A stretch of 64,000 nucleotides of DNA, from the NCBI RefSeq assembly GCF_001679785.1, contig NZ_CP016287.1, positions 1,054,001 to 1,118,000 on the forward strand. The letters run 5' to 3'. The DNA is from Rhizobium leguminosarum (lineage in GTDB: Bacteria; Pseudomonadota; Alphaproteobacteria; Rhizobiales; Rhizobiaceae). The number at the start of each line of letters is the position of its first letter. The stretch's first letter is position 1. This document shows positions 26,342-35,812 of this stretch, one piece after another. The position numbers and the translations under genes were made by a program. The notes under the pieces are model-generated. The model saw only the letters and a program-made list of their open reading frames with translations, made no database searches and was not told the DNA's origin.

Positions 26342-26997
26342 GGCGGCATCGTCAACTTAACGGAATGTGGAATTCGATGTGCGATGAAGGTTCATGACAG
26401 ACTGTGATCCACTCTATCGTCGACATCGCTTTCCCGCTGAAGTCATTGCCCACGCCGTGTGGCTCTATTTCCGTTTCCCTCTGAGCCTGCGGATGGTCGA
26501 GGACTTGCTGGCTGCCCGTGGATCATTGTCTCGCACCAGACCGTCCGGCTGTGGGCGGAGAAATTCGGCCGCACCTTTGCCAACGAGATCCGTCGTCGAT
26601 CATCCGGTCGGCTTGGGGACAAGTGGCATCTCGATGAAGCCGTTGTTTCAATCCGCGGCAAGAAGCATTGGCTGTGGCGCGCAGTTGATCAGGACGGTTT
26701 CGTCTTGGAGGTTCTCGTACAAAGCCGCCGCAATGCAAAGGCCGCCAAGCGCCTGATGCGCAAGCTCTTGAAGGGTCAGGGACGGTCGCCGCGTGCGATG
26801 ATCACCGACAAGCTGGGGTCCTACGGCGCAGCAAAGCGAGAGATCATGCCGGGTGTAGAGCATCGCTCCCACAAAGGGTTGAATAATCGGGCGGAGAATT
26901 CTCACCAGCCAGTCCGGCGGCGAGAGCGGATCATGAAGCGCTTCAAGTCACAGCGACATCTACAACGTGGCCTGCTGCCGGTTTATCGGACACGAGG

Positions 26998-27858
26998 TTA
27001 AGCTAATCCCACCTTTGTTTCAAAGTCATTGGGGCTGAGATAGCCCAGTGTCGAGTGGCGACGCTTCGGGTTGTAGAAGCGCTCGATGTAATCGAACACA
27101 TCGGCTCTGGCGTCATTCCTCGTGCGATAAACCTTCCGTGCCGTTCTCTCCGTTTTCAGTGAGGAGAAGAAGCTCTCCATTGCAGCGTTGTCCCAGACAT
27201 TTCCAGAGCGGCTCATCGAGCAGGTGATGCCGTGATCTCCCATGAGGCGCTGGAACTGCTCGCTGGTATATTGGCTGCCCTGGTCGGAGTGATGCAGCAG
27301 AGCATCTGGTTTTCCTCGACGCCATATCGCCATGATCAGCGCATCTGTGACGAGTTGGGCTGTCATGTTGGCATTCATCGACCAGCCGACGACACGGCGT
27401 GAGAACAGGTCGATGACGGCTGCGACATACAGCCAGCCTTCCGCGGTCCAGATATAGGTGAAGTCAGCCACCCATTTCTGGTTCGGACGGTCTGCCACGA
27501 ACTGGCGGTCCAGCACGTTAGGCATGATGACGGCACGGTCACCGGCATCCTTTGGCAAGCCACGCCGCCTCGGTCTTGCCCTGAGCGCATTCAAGCGCAT
27601 CAGCCGCTCAATACGATGGAGGCCACAGGATAACCCTTCCTCCAGCACATCGTGCCAGACCCGTCGGGCACCATAGGTGCGGTCGCTGGACTGGAAACTC
27701 TGCTTGATCCTTTCCAGCAGGACCTCGTCATGGCGTGCATGTTCGCTCGGAGAACGATTGAACCAGGCGTGGAAACCTGAACGAGAAACTCCCAGCGCTT
27801 CACAGAGCCATGCCACCGGCCAGATCGAGCGGTGCTTTGCAACGAACGCGAACTTCAT
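26998..27858 (-). CDS. IS3 OrfB transposase, element D
   Basis: 286 aa, intact: ALGVSRSGFHAWFNR, YGARRVWHDVL, DFTYIWTAEGWLYVAAVIDLFSRRVVGW, HHSDQGSQYTS and NAAMESFFSSLKTE supply the DDE core. Overlaps the end of orfA by 4 bp. IS3/IS1312-like group. Confidence 0.94.
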   Translation of the reverse strand: MKFAFVAKHRSIWPVAWLCEALGVSRSGFHAWFNRSPSEHARHDEVLLERIKQSFQSSDRTYGARRVWHDVLEEGLSCGLHRIERLMRLNALRARPRRRGLPKDAGDRAVIMPNVLDRQFVADRPNQKWVADFTYIWTAEGWLYVAAVIDLFSRRVVGWSMNANMTAQLVTDALIMAIWRRGKPDALLHHSDQGSQYTSEQFQRLMGDHGITCSMSRSGNVWDNAAMESFFSSLKTERTARKVYRTRNDARADVFDYIERFYNPKRRHSTLGYLSPNDFETKVGLA

Positions 27859-28145
27859 ATCGCGTCCCTGGCAAAGTAGGCTGCGGCCTTTTTTAGGATA
27901 TCGCGCTCTGCCTTCAGCTTTGCGACTTCACGACGGAGCCGCTCGATCTCAAGCTGCTCCGGCTTCATTTGCCCTTTTCCAGGAAAGGATTGGCTGGGAT
28001 CGTCGCCGTATTCCCGAACCCATTTGCGCAACACATTCTCGTGGACATCAAGATCACGGGCAGCCTGCGCAACGGCAACCCCACGCTCCCTGACCAGCTT
28101 CACCGCCTCAAGCTTGTACTCGCGGCTGAATATTCGTCTTTGCAT
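27855..28145 (-). CDS. IS3 OrfA, element D
   Basis: 96 aa: YKLEAVKLVRERGVAVAQAA, LDVHENVLRKWVREYG helix-turn-helix, then a leucine-zipper helix (LEIERLRREVAKLKAERDIL). The ATGA overlap with orfB suggests coupled translation or frameshifting. Confidence 0.93.
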   Translation of the reverse strand: MQRRIFSREYKLEAVKLVRERGVAVAQAARDLDVHENVLRKWVREYGDDPSQSFPGKGQMKPEQLEIERLRREVAKLKAERDILKKAAAYFARDAI

Positions 28146-28394
28146 TCATGCTCTCCGGTTTCAGGAGGAACACCTTAACCTCGTGTCCATGAAACCGGCA
28201 GCAGGCCAACGCTTCGTCTCCATCCATGATCCGATCGCCAATCTATTTCAAATCCCGCGCCACGACATCTCCTCCGGCCACCATCGCGAACTGCGCACGG
28301 CGGCGATGAGCCTGTGGGCGAAAATTGCCCGAGCATGAGAGATATCTGCGGATGGCGTCTTTCGCTGGCCTTTCATCCGTTAAGTTTACGACGC

Positions 28395-28687
28395 CTTAAT
28401 ATCGGCGGTGAGTGCAGCGGCCTCCTCGAATGATCTCGGAGGCGCATTGACACGCGCTGAATAGTCGCCGGCGGCTATTGAACGGGTTGTAGCTGCAATG
28501 GGTGGCAGAACACTCCCAATTTCTCTAGCCAAGACTCGGCCGACAAAAATGGCGGCAATAAGACCGCTCGTTACTAGCAATATGAGAATGGGGATTTGTG
28601 CCCATTGAGGATCAATATAGTCCCAGAATACGTCGGCTAAGATCTGTGATCCGGGGAAAGATATGAAAAAACCTACCAAGGTCTGCA
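28395..28687 (-). pseudogene. Histidine kinase paralogue, N-terminal fragment
   Basis: Encodes LQTLVGFFISFPGSQ, a second membrane segment (IPILILLVTSGLIAAIFVG) and a HAMP region SIAAGDYSARVNAPPRSFEE, which resembles but is not identical to the kinase at 24047 (a distinct paralogue). Cut by the IS6 end at 28395 and by an IS66 end at 28688. Confidence 0.8.
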
Positions 28688-29208
28688 GTAAGCGACAAGC
28701 TGACCCCATCTGGCGTCGGTAGCGTTGGCCGCTGTATTGCGGACAGACGATTCACAAACTGTGAGCTTCTATGTCTGCGCCTAGCTCTGGAACTAGAAAC
28801 TTCCATATGATCGAGGCTGTTCCGGAACGACTTGAGGGCGCCCCACGGCAATTTCGGCGCCGCTGGTCCGATGATTTTAAAGCGCGGGCTGTGGCTGAGG
28901 CAATGGAGCCCGGCGCAAGCGTCTCGGCCATTGCGCATCGCATCGGCATACATCCCTCGCAGCTATTTGGCTGGCGTCGTGATGCTCGTGACGGACAACG
29001 ATCCTCCTCGCAAGATCGGGCTGGTCAGGCAGGGACCAGGACGATTGGCACACGTGCGATGATCGAGCTTGTCATCGGCGACGTCGTTATCCGGGCCGAC
29101 GCAGATATCGGCGAAGCACAGCTGCAGCGGGTGATCCGAGCGGTGCGATCGGCATGATCCCGTCCGGCGTGAAGGTCTTTCTTGCGAGCCATCCCATCGA
29201 CTTCCGAA
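28688..29208 (+). mobile_element. IS66-family element, left-end fragment
   Basis: Begins with the IS66 end GTAAGCGAC, contains tnpA (28807-29157) and the first 18 codons of tnpB (29154, MIPSGVKVFLASHPIDFR), then breaks off at about 29208 before the recombinase genes. Confidence 0.85.
28807..29157 (+). CDS. IS66 TnpA accessory protein
   Basis: 116 aa from the ATG at 28807 (an upstream in-frame ATG at 28771 is possible). FRRRWSDDFKARAVAEAMEPGASVSAIAHRIGIHPSQLFGWRRD is the usual helix-turn-helix of IS66 OrfA. Its stop overlaps the tnpB start (ATGA). The gene is whole, but its element is truncated. Confidence 0.85.
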   Translation: MIEAVPERLEGAPRQFRRRWSDDFKARAVAEAMEPGASVSAIAHRIGIHPSQLFGWRRDARDGQRSSSQDRAGQAGTRTIGTRAMIELVIGDVVIRADADIGEAQLQRVIRAVRSA

Positions 29209-29281
29209 ATTATGTGAAGCGTGCAGTTATGTGGAGTCCGCCGCGACAACTACTTGCCGCCTGCGGCGTTTGGGAGTGGGA

Positions 29282-30295
29282 TTACTCGACATAATTTTTC
29301 GATCGTCCGATGGACTTCAGCATCGCGAGTAGCTTGTCGGGAGCAGCAAAGCGACCCGGCTTGAGCGACGGCGGCGCCATCGCTGCAAGCGCCTCCAGTT
29401 TTTCGGTTGGATCAGCCCGCAGATAGATTTCCGTGCTTTGCAGGCTGGCGTGACCGAGCCAGAGTGACACCTTGCGCGCATCGCGGGTCGCTTTCAGAGT
29501 GTGCATGGCACAGGTATGGCGCAAAACATGTGGGGTAACGCGTTTATCGGCGAGAGAGGGGAGCTTCTGCGCCGCGGTAGCGGCGTGCTTGGCAAGGATA
29601 TATTCGAATCCGGCCCGGGTCATCGCGCGTCCCACGGCATTGAGGAAGAATTCGGTGTCGCCACTCGCCGGGCGGACTGCCAGCCAAGCCTTCAACGCCG
29701 CCGTGGTCTCTTTCCACAAGGGCAACACACGTTCGCGGCGTCCCTTACCCATGATGTGGATGCTGGTGACCGTCTGGCGGTCAATCTGGTCGAGGCGGAT
29801 GCTGACGAGCTCGGAGACGCGCAGCCCGGCAGCGAAGGCCAGATGCAGCATCGCTCGATCGCGAATGCCGGATACCTGACGCGGGTTCGGTGCATCAAGC
29901 AAAGCCTGCATCTCGTCGCGGCTGAGATGGCTGACGAGCGCCTCGTCGATCTTCTTCATTGGGATCGCCCGAACCCGGCGCGCCTGATCCAGACAGGAAG
30001 GGAGCCGGTACTCGAGGAAACGGAAGAAGGCTTTGATGGCAGCAAGACGGGCGTTGCGGGTGCGCGCCGAGTTGCCGCGCTCCCTCTCAATATGCTCCAA
30101 AAACGCGAGGAGGAGCGGCGGATCGAGTTGCTCGATCTCGATGCGGGACGGGGTGGTCTTCAATCGGCTAGCGGCGAAGCAGAGCAGCAGTTGGAAGCTG
30201 TAGGCGTAAGCCTCGCAGGTGTGTGGGCTTGCCCGCCGCTCTTGCGGCAGATGTTCTCGTAGAAAGGTGGTGAGATGCGGAGCCAGCGCGGTCAT
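29282..30295 (-). CDS. Tyrosine recombinase, third member of a trio (RitC-like)
   Basis: 337 aa. SAM-like N-terminal core-binding domain (SPHTCEAYAYSFQLLLCF), then the catalytic domain: R in GLRVSELVSIRL, HVLRHTCAMH (H-x-x-R), H in WLGHASLQST and the nucleophile Y in TEIYL. It overlaps the preceding recombinase by 4 bp (ATGA at 30292-30295). This order is typical of recombinase-in-trio (RIT) elements. Complete, but its partners are broken. Confidence 0.9.
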   Translation of the reverse strand: MTALAPHLTTFLREHLPQERRASPHTCEAYAYSFQLLLCFAASRLKTTPSRIEIEQLDPPLLLAFLEHIERERGNSARTRNARLAAIKAFFRFLEYRLPSCLDQARRVRAIPMKKIDEALVSHLSRDEMQALLDAPNPRQVSGIRDRAMLHLAFAAGLRVSELVSIRLDQIDRQTVTSIHIMGKGRRERVLPLWKETTAALKAWLAVRPASGDTEFFLNAVGRAMTRAGFEYILAKHAATAAQKLPSLADKRVTPHVLRHTCAMHTLKATRDARKVSLWLGHASLQSTEIYLRADPTEKLEALAAMAPPSLKPGRFAAPDKLLAMLKSIGRSKNYVE

Positions 30296-30984
30296 GTGAC
30301 GGCTCCTTGATGCAAGGCCTCGCCAGCCGCTGCGATCTGCCTCAACAGGATCGGCGTTGCCTGCAGATACCAGTAGGTGTCAGTGACGTGGGCATGGCCG
30401 AGGTAGGTGCTGAGGGCGACGATGTGGCGGCCAACGGCATGATGATCGGGCTGGCATTGATCGAGGGAGCGCACGGCGAATGTGTGCCGCAGATCGTGAA
30501 TGCGGGGGCCGGTTTGCCCAGGCTCTCCCCGCAAACCGAGCGATCGTGCGAGGCGGAGGAAGACAGCAATCACGGTACTGTAGGCCGGCGGCGCGCCCAT
30601 AGCGGAAACGAACAGCATGCTGTTCAAGGTTCCGAGCCGACGACGCGCCAACAAATACTTATCCAGGGCGTCCCGCGTCGTGTCGTGGAGCGGCAGTAAG
30701 CGGCTCTTCTGGAACTTGGTTTGTCGGATAACCAACCCATCGGCGGTCACGTCCTCAAGTCGAAGCGCGAGGGCTTCGGAAATGCGCATTCCGGTGGTGG
30801 CCAACAATCCGAACAGGGTCTCGTACATCAGCGGCCGGATCGTGTCTGACGGCTTCAATCGTGCGGCCGCCTGCAACAACGCGCTGATCTCATCCGGCGT
30901 ATAGATGTGCGGGATCCGCCGCTTGAGCAGGTTGCGCCCCAAGGCTTCTGCGGAAGGAACCTGATGGCGCAGGTCCTCGGCTGC
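30292..30984 (-). pseudogene. Tyrosine recombinase (second of trio), C-terminal part
   Basis: About 230 codons with TTGMRISEALALRLEDV, IHDLRHTFAVRSL and YLGHAHVTDTYWYL, that is, all catalytic residues. The N-terminus is missing because an IS630 element sits at 30987-32464. It is found beyond that element at 32468-32620. The joined sequence reads RRFAL-VLAAEDLRHQ in one frame. Confidence 0.88.
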
Positions 30985-31018
30985 TAGTACCACGCCACAG
31001 AGATTATGACGGTTTGTC

Positions 31019-31315
31019 TTATCGTAGAATTGGCAGGGCTTCTGGTGGGATGAGAAGTTGGATGCTGCGTGCGGCGCCTGGCACGCGAGATATAAAACCC
31101 GCCTTCTCGAGGGTCAGCACCATCTGGTGAACAGACGGAGCCGTAACGCCGAAGTGGCGACGCATGTCGGCTTCGGCCGGAGGCTGTTTGAAGATGCGGC
31201 TGTAGGCGTAGATGAAGGCCAGGTACTGGCCTTGGATCTGCGTAAGGCCCCGTCTTGCCGTTGCGGCTTGCGGGTCAAGTGAGGGACTCATTTTGGGATT
31301 CATCTGCGTCTCCAC
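31019..31315 (-). CDS. LexA/MarR-like winged-helix protein within IS630 element
   Basis: 98 aa. GLTQIQGQYLAFIYAYSRIFKQPPAEADMRRHFGVTAPSVHQMV resembles the DNA-binding domain of LexA (helix-turn-helix at HFGVTAPSVHQM), followed by a wing (GFISRVPGAARSIQLLI). There is no LexA protease domain. Divergent from the transposase, with starts 16 bp apart, so it may control the shared promoter region (inference). Confidence 0.75.
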   Translation of the reverse strand: METQMNPKMSPSLDPQAATARRGLTQIQGQYLAFIYAYSRIFKQPPAEADMRRHFGVTAPSVHQMVLTLEKAGFISRVPGAARSIQLLIPPEALPILR

Positions 31316-31331
31316 GCTGAAGGAGGTGTCG

Positions 31332-32447
31332 ATGAATATAAAGTTTCACATAGAGCTTAGCCAATCGGAACGTGACCAACTGGCCGCTTTGTTGAGCGGG
31401 GGGTGCCACAGGTCGCGCAAGATCAAGCGCGCCCAGATCCTGGTCGCAGCGAACGAAGGCTTCAGCGACGAGGTGATCGCGGCAACCTTGAACGTCAGCG
31501 GATCGACGATTTACCGGACCAAACGCCGGTTTGTGGAAGCCAATCTGGAAGGGGCGCTCAGCGAAGAACCGCGCCCGGGTGTTGAGCGCAAGCTATCGAG
31601 CAAGGAGGAGGCGCTGTTGGTAGCGACCGCCTGCTCAAAGCCGCCGCCCGGGCGAGCCCGCTGGACCCTGGAGCTTCTGGCAGATGAGATGGTCCGGCTC
31701 ACCGATCATGACCAGTTGTCCTCGGAGACCGTGCGTCGCCGGCTGGCTGAGAACCATCTCAAGCCTTGGCGCAAAGACATGTGGTGCATCCCAAAGATCG
31801 ATGGGGAATACGTCGCGCGCATGGAGGATGTTCTCGACCTCTACGCAGAAACGCCTGATCCACAAAGGCCCGTGGTCTGCTTCGACGAGAGCCCGACCCA
31901 ACTCATCGGCGAAGTGCGCGAGCCCATTGCGGCCAAGCCTGGCCAGCTTGAACGCTACGATTGCGAGTATCGCCGAAACGGCACGGTCAATCTGTTTGTC
32001 TTCATGGACGCCCACCGGCCCTGGCGCAGGGTGAAGGTCACCGATCGGCGAACCAACCAAGACTTCGCCGAGTGCATGCGCGAACTGGTCGACGTCGATT
32101 ATCCCGACGCGCCGATCATCCGCGTGGTGATGGACAACCTCTCCACTCATTCCGCCGGGGCGCTTTACGACGCATTTCCCGCCCCGCAAGCTCGAAGGGT
32201 GCTGAAGCGACTGGAGTTCCACCACACGCCCAAGCACGCCAGTTGGCTCAACATGGTCGAGATCGAGATCGGTGTCCTGCGTAGCCAATGCCTCGACCGT
32301 CGTATCGACAACAAAGACACCATAATCGCCGAAGTCGCAGCCTGGGAGCAGCAACGCAACGCCCACGGCGCAAAGATCCAATGGATGTTCACAACCGAAA
32401 ATGCCCGCAAAAAGCTCCGTAAAGCTTACCCCGTCAAAGAGTCATAA
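31332..32447 (+). CDS. IS630-family transposase
   Basis: 371 aa, start ATG 31332 after an excellent AAGGAGG site. Helix-turn-helix N-terminus (SDEVIAATLNVSGSTIYRTKRRF), then the DDE core: VVCFDESPTQL, VRVVMDNLSTHSAG-like aspartate and HASWLNMVEIEIGVL glutamate. Intact and probably active. Confidence 0.94.
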   Translation: MNIKFHIELSQSERDQLAALLSGGCHRSRKIKRAQILVAANEGFSDEVIAATLNVSGSTIYRTKRRFVEANLEGALSEEPRPGVERKLSSKEEALLVATACSKPPPGRARWTLELLADEMVRLTDHDQLSSETVRRRLAENHLKPWRKDMWCIPKIDGEYVARMEDVLDLYAETPDPQRPVVCFDESPTQLIGEVREPIAAKPGQLERYDCEYRRNGTVNLFVFMDAHRPWRRVKVTDRRTNQDFAECMRELVDVDYPDAPIIRVVMDNLSTHSAGALYDAFPAPQARRVLKRLEFHHTPKHASWLNMVEIEIGVLRSQCLDRRIDNKDTIIAEVAAWEQQRNAHGAKIQWMFTTENARKKLRKAYPVKES

Positions 32448-32467
32448 TCTCTGTGGCGTGGTACTAG

Positions 32468-32620
32468 TACCAACGCAAAGCGGCGGACCGTCACCAGCCG
32501 GTTGCGGCGCTGCTGTGGGGATGGCGCAAGCGTCGCCCATTCAAGTACACGAGTGACTTCAATGTGCCGATCGCCATGCCTTTCGGCGAAGGTGACGAAG
32601 CTCCTCAAGAGCGTGTGCTG
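32468..32620 (-). pseudogene. Tyrosine recombinase (second of trio), N-terminal fragment
   Basis: Minus strand reads LLRSFVTFAERHGDRHIEV and QQRRNRLVTVRRFAL, the core-binding domain of the recombinase continued at 30984. On its 5' side it is fused at about 32620 to a serine recombinase fragment. Confidence 0.85.
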
Positions 32621-33465
32621 GCGGACGTCGAGTGCCAGTTCGACGGCCGCTGGCGTCATTTGCTCAGCAATCAGCATGCCGATGGCTTCATCGACGGGTG
32701 GCCCGGCAATCGACTGACACATGGGCTCCCCACGATAGATATGGTCACGATTACAAATGTACCAGGCTTCCTGGCGGCCACGCCGGGCCGCATAGCGAAC
32801 CCTAAGATGGTTGCCGCATTGCCCACACACTGCCCGGCCTTGTAGCGCCGGGCCCTCCCTTGGGATTGACGCTCGTGCCGCTTCAAATCCACGGCCGTTC
32901 GCCTTGAGAATCTTCAGGTTCTCCTGGTGTCGCTCCCAACTGATATAACCGGGGTGGGCATCGGGCATGCAGGCCGGCCAGTCATCAATGTCGCGCGCAC
33001 GCAAAGTCTTCTTGCCGTCGATGGTACGTCGAAACTGTCGTCGGCCATAGGTATAGGCACCGGCGTAGCGCGGATTGCTCAGGGCGCGCACCGCCGTCGA
33101 TGCGGTCAACGGCCGAAACACCGTCTCGCTGTTGTGCAGGCGCGATGGAAACAAAAGGCCTTCATTGCGAAAGACCTTGACGGTCTGGGAGGCGGATCCG
33201 ACGCGAGAGAACGTCTCGAAGAAATGAACGATCGTCTCTCTGACTTGCATGTCTGGATCAAGCGCCACATTGCCGGAATGGTCATAAACCAGCCCGGTTG
33301 GCAGGAGACAACGGAACTCGCCGCGCCGCACCTTATTGAGAATGCCGCCGCGCAGCCGTGCCTTGATCACATGCAGTTCGGCCTCACTCATTGTTCCCTT
33401 GAGGCCGAGCAGAAGCCGGTCGTTGAAACTTGCCGGATCGTAGACGCCGTCTTCGTCGAGGATCA
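32621..33465 (-). pseudogene. Large serine recombinase, internal fragment
   Basis: About 280 codons nearly identical to the middle of the recombinase at 46250-48145 (ILDEDGVYDPASFNDRLLLGLKG, PRYAGAYTYGRRQFRR, zinc ribbon CGQCGNHL...YICNRDHIYRGEPMC). The catalytic serine region and the C-terminus are absent. In frame with foreign sequence on both sides, giving a 442-codon chimeric frame. Confidence 0.9.
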
Positions 33466-33754
33466 AGCGCAGCACCGATCCTAATAATCCTTCGACCTGA
33501 CGCAGCCGCAAGCCGAACACCAGGCCCAGCGTCAAGGCGGTCTCGATGGCTAGATCGGAATAACGAGGCTGGCCACCACGCGTCGTTCGGCGTGGAGCAA
33601 GCCACATGGCAAGCGCCTCCGGTGTCAGCCACAGGGTCAAGCTGCCACGTCGCCGTAACCCCGCCTCATATTCCGGCCAGTTCGTCACCTTGAATTTCAT
33701 CCTGCCGATGCGATGGTGGCGGGCGGCGTTATGTTTGAAAGGCATCAAGGTCAC
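33466..33754 (-). pseudogene. IS5-family transposase, N-terminal fragment
   Basis: Encodes HNAARHHRIG, NWPEYEAGLRRRGSLTLW and GQPRYSDLAIETALTLGLVF, the start of an IS5-type transposase, ending at a fusion with the serine recombinase fragment. No catalytic residues present. Confidence 0.85.
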
Positions 33755-33795
33755 AGATCGGTTATTGAGGTTGCCGATCGCCTACACCACGACAG

Positions 33796-34032
33796 CTAAA
33801 CGATCCGTGCACCAACGCGCCCGCCGACGGTTTCGACAGCCGTTTCAATAGCACGCTTGCGCTCATCACGCGTCAGGAAGGCATAGGCGCCCGTGCTTCC
33901 AAGAAGGCCAATGCTGTCAGCACCGGCATCAACGATGCGCTGTAGCAGCATCGCAAGTGCGGCTCGATCAACGCGTCCGGATGCATCGGCCGGAGTGATC
34001 GGAAAAGCGGATAGGCCTTTAAAGAGAGACAT
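33796..34032 (-). pseudogene. DapA-family lyase/aldolase, N-terminal fragment (copy 2)
   Basis: MSLFKGLSAFPITPADASGR, then ADSIGLLGSTGAYAFLTRDERKRAIE: the first strand and substrate-loop region of dihydrodipicolinate-synthase-family enzymes. Only 78 codons remain before IS5 debris. The lysine-forming Schiff base is lost. Confidence 0.85.
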
Positions 34033-34046
34033 GAATGTTGCCTTGG

Positions 34047-34484
34047 TTATGTGCGGGTTAGCAGCAGACGGATGCCGGCTGCGCCAAAGAAGATCGCAAG
34101 CGTCCCCTCGATCCATCGGCGCGCCCGTCGGTAGAAGCGCACCAACGGCGCAGTTGAAAAGGAGACCGCGGCTAGCAGGACTGCTGTAGCACCCAGAGCT
34201 TTCGCATCCTGCGCCAGCCTGACCGCGTCGTCGGTTCGCAACGCCCCGACTCCGACGATAACTGGTATGCGGGCGCCGGTTTCCTCAAGCGCTAACGCAA
34301 GAGCCCGGCGGCGTTCCTCGCGCGCGAGGTACATGTAGGCGCCGGTACTGCCGAGGAGACCGATGGAATCGACTTTTGCCGCGCAGAGCCGGGCAACAAG
34401 CGCACGCAGCGCTTCCGCATCGATCTGGCCGTTGCGATCCATGGGCGTGAGAGGAAATGCGGATAGCCCGCTCAGTAATTTCAT
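34047..34484 (-). pseudogene. DapA-family / LysE-family chimeric remnant
   Basis: From ATG 34484 about 100 codons of a DapA-family protein (MKLLSGLSAFPLTPMDRNGQ, SIGLLGSTGAYMYLAREERR, VIVGVGALRTDDAVRLAQDA) continue in frame into RRARRWIEGTLAIFFGAAGIR, the C-terminal membrane helix end of a LysE-type amino-acid exporter. An internal deletion has fused two genes. The result should be non-functional. Confidence 0.75.
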
Positions 34485-34545
34485 TTCATACTCCGGAGTT
34501 CGTCTCATTCGGCGAGATGGTTGGATGGTGATGCTGCAATATCCG

Positions 34546-35770
34546 TCATAGATTTTGCAGAGCCTGACGCAGATCTGCGATGATGTCGCTGACATCTTCA
34601 AGGCCGACCGAAAGTCGGACAAGGTCCTCCCCAACGCCCAATACCATGTGGGCGTCTTTTCGGATCGACTGGCGCGCCCGGGTGATGCTGGCTGGAAGAT
34701 AGATGAGAGTATCTGTGTCGCCGAGGCTCACGGCCAGTAGCTGAAGCCGGTTCAGCATCGTTCGCGCGCCGTCAAATCCCGCGTGAAGCCCGAAGGCAAG
34801 CATGCCTGACCCTTGGGTCATTTGCCTGCGAGCGATCGCCTGATCGGGATGGGAATCAAGGAAGGGATAGCTTACACAGGCAACGGCAGGATGCGCCTCA
34901 AGCATGTGCGCGATCGTCAGGGCGGATGCGCTGTGTCTCTCCATCCGCAGAGACAGTGTCTTCAGGCCACGCAGGATCAAGAATGCCGAGTGCGGTGACA
35001 GTGTCGCCCCCGTAATGTAGCGCAGGCCGGTTTCGTGCAGCGTATGCAGCGTTTCAGCGTCGCCGAGCAGCGCGCCGCCCAGGGCATTGCCATGCCCGTT
35101 GATGTATTTCGTCAGCGAGTGCAGCACAATGTCGGCGCCATGCTCGATCGGGCGTTGCAGGGCCGGCGAAGCAAAGGTGCTGTCCACCGCCACCTTTACG
35201 CCATGCGCGTGGGCACGCTCTGCGATCGCCGCTATGTCGAGGATGGCACTCAGGGGGTTTACGGGCGAAATAGACCAGGCGCGTTTTCTCCGTGATCGCG
35301 GCGTCGAGATTGCGCGGATCCGAAAGGTCAACCGGAACGACCTTGATGCCGAAGCGAGGTAGACCCTGCTCAACCATGCCAACCGTGTTCGAATAGAGCG
35401 TCTTGTGCACGACAAGCTCATCTCCCTGCGACAGCAGTGAGAGGATCAGCGTGCCGAAGGCAGCCATTCCGGTCGATACCACAAGCCCCGCCTCGGCCCC
35501 TTCTAGTTTGGCGAGCCTCTTCTCGAGGATCTCTGTGGTCGGATTATACTCGCGGGCATACAGCCTGCCTCCGAGCGCTGCGGCAGCATCATTTGCCTCG
35601 ACACTCTCAAAGCCATAGGTCGATGTCAGGAAGACAGGTGGCTGCACTGCCCTTGAAAAGGCGGCCGGATCGAACGCGTGATGGATCGCACGGGTATCAA
35701 ACCCAAGCCGCGCGCCGTGCGACAGGTCGGAGTGATCCTGGACATTGCCTTGTTCGCTGCTGCCGGTCAT
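34546..35770 (-). pseudogene. Methionine gamma-lyase/cystathionine synthase-like, frameshifted
   Basis: Full-length Cys/Met-metabolism PLP enzyme (about 400 codons from ATG 35770) broken by a small deletion near 35262: the first frame reads to LVYF, and the other frame takes up PVNPLSAI. The PLP lysine is in HSLTKYINGHGNALGG. GFDTRAIHHAFDP and STGMAAFGTLILSLL are intact. The normal protein would split or build sulfur amino acids. It lies upstream of the DapA/LysE remnants on the same strand, so the three may have formed an amino-acid utilisation operon. Confidence 0.88.
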
Positions 35771-35812
35771 CGGTTCGCGATATCCTATTTGTTTCCGACC
35801 ACACTGGCAGCA

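Larger units (their letters stand above)
26973..28203 (-). mobile_element. IS3-family element D
   Basis: 1231 bp with terminal inverted repeats TGCTGCCGGTTT...GGACACGAGGTTAAG and a 4-bp target duplication GGCC (26969-26972, 28204-28207). Different from the 1270-bp IS3 copies A-C. Confidence 0.93.
26394..28338 (+). pseudogene. IS6-family transposase, frameshifted and interrupted
   Basis: Start MTDCDPLYRRHRFPAEVIAH, a small deletion near 26517 changes frame, then HQTVRLWAEKFG, WHLDEAVVSIRGKK and MITDKLGSYGAAK. The IS3 interrupts at 26972, and the tail RFVSIHDPIANLFQIP...WAKIARA resumes at 28208 with its stop at 28338. Dead twice over. Confidence 0.9.
26342..28395 (+). mobile_element. IS6-family element with nested IS3
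   Basis: Ends GGCATCGTCAACTTAACGG at 26342 and the inverted GGCGTCGTAAACTTAACGG ending at 28395. Removing the IS3 at 26973-28203 and its GGCC duplication leaves 819 bp, the normal IS6 size. A different IS6 subtype from the pair at 17516 and 19001. Confidence 0.9.
30987..32464 (+). mobile_element. IS630-family element
   Basis: 1478 bp. Long perfect inverted repeats starting GTACCACGCCACAGAGATTA at both ends and a TA duplication (30985-30986, 32465-32466), the hallmark of the IS630/Tc1 group. Carries a transposase and a divergent regulator-like gene. Inserted in a tyrosine recombinase gene. Confidence 0.93.

Noticed and set aside
29501..30262. A 253-codon plus-strand frame
   Set aside because: Antisense to an intact tyrosine recombinase with all catalytic residues.
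32468..33754. A single functional recombinase gene of 442 codons
   Set aside because: Its parts match IS5 transposase, an internal serine recombinase segment without the catalytic serine, and a tyrosine recombinase N-terminus; it is a chain of in-frame fusions.
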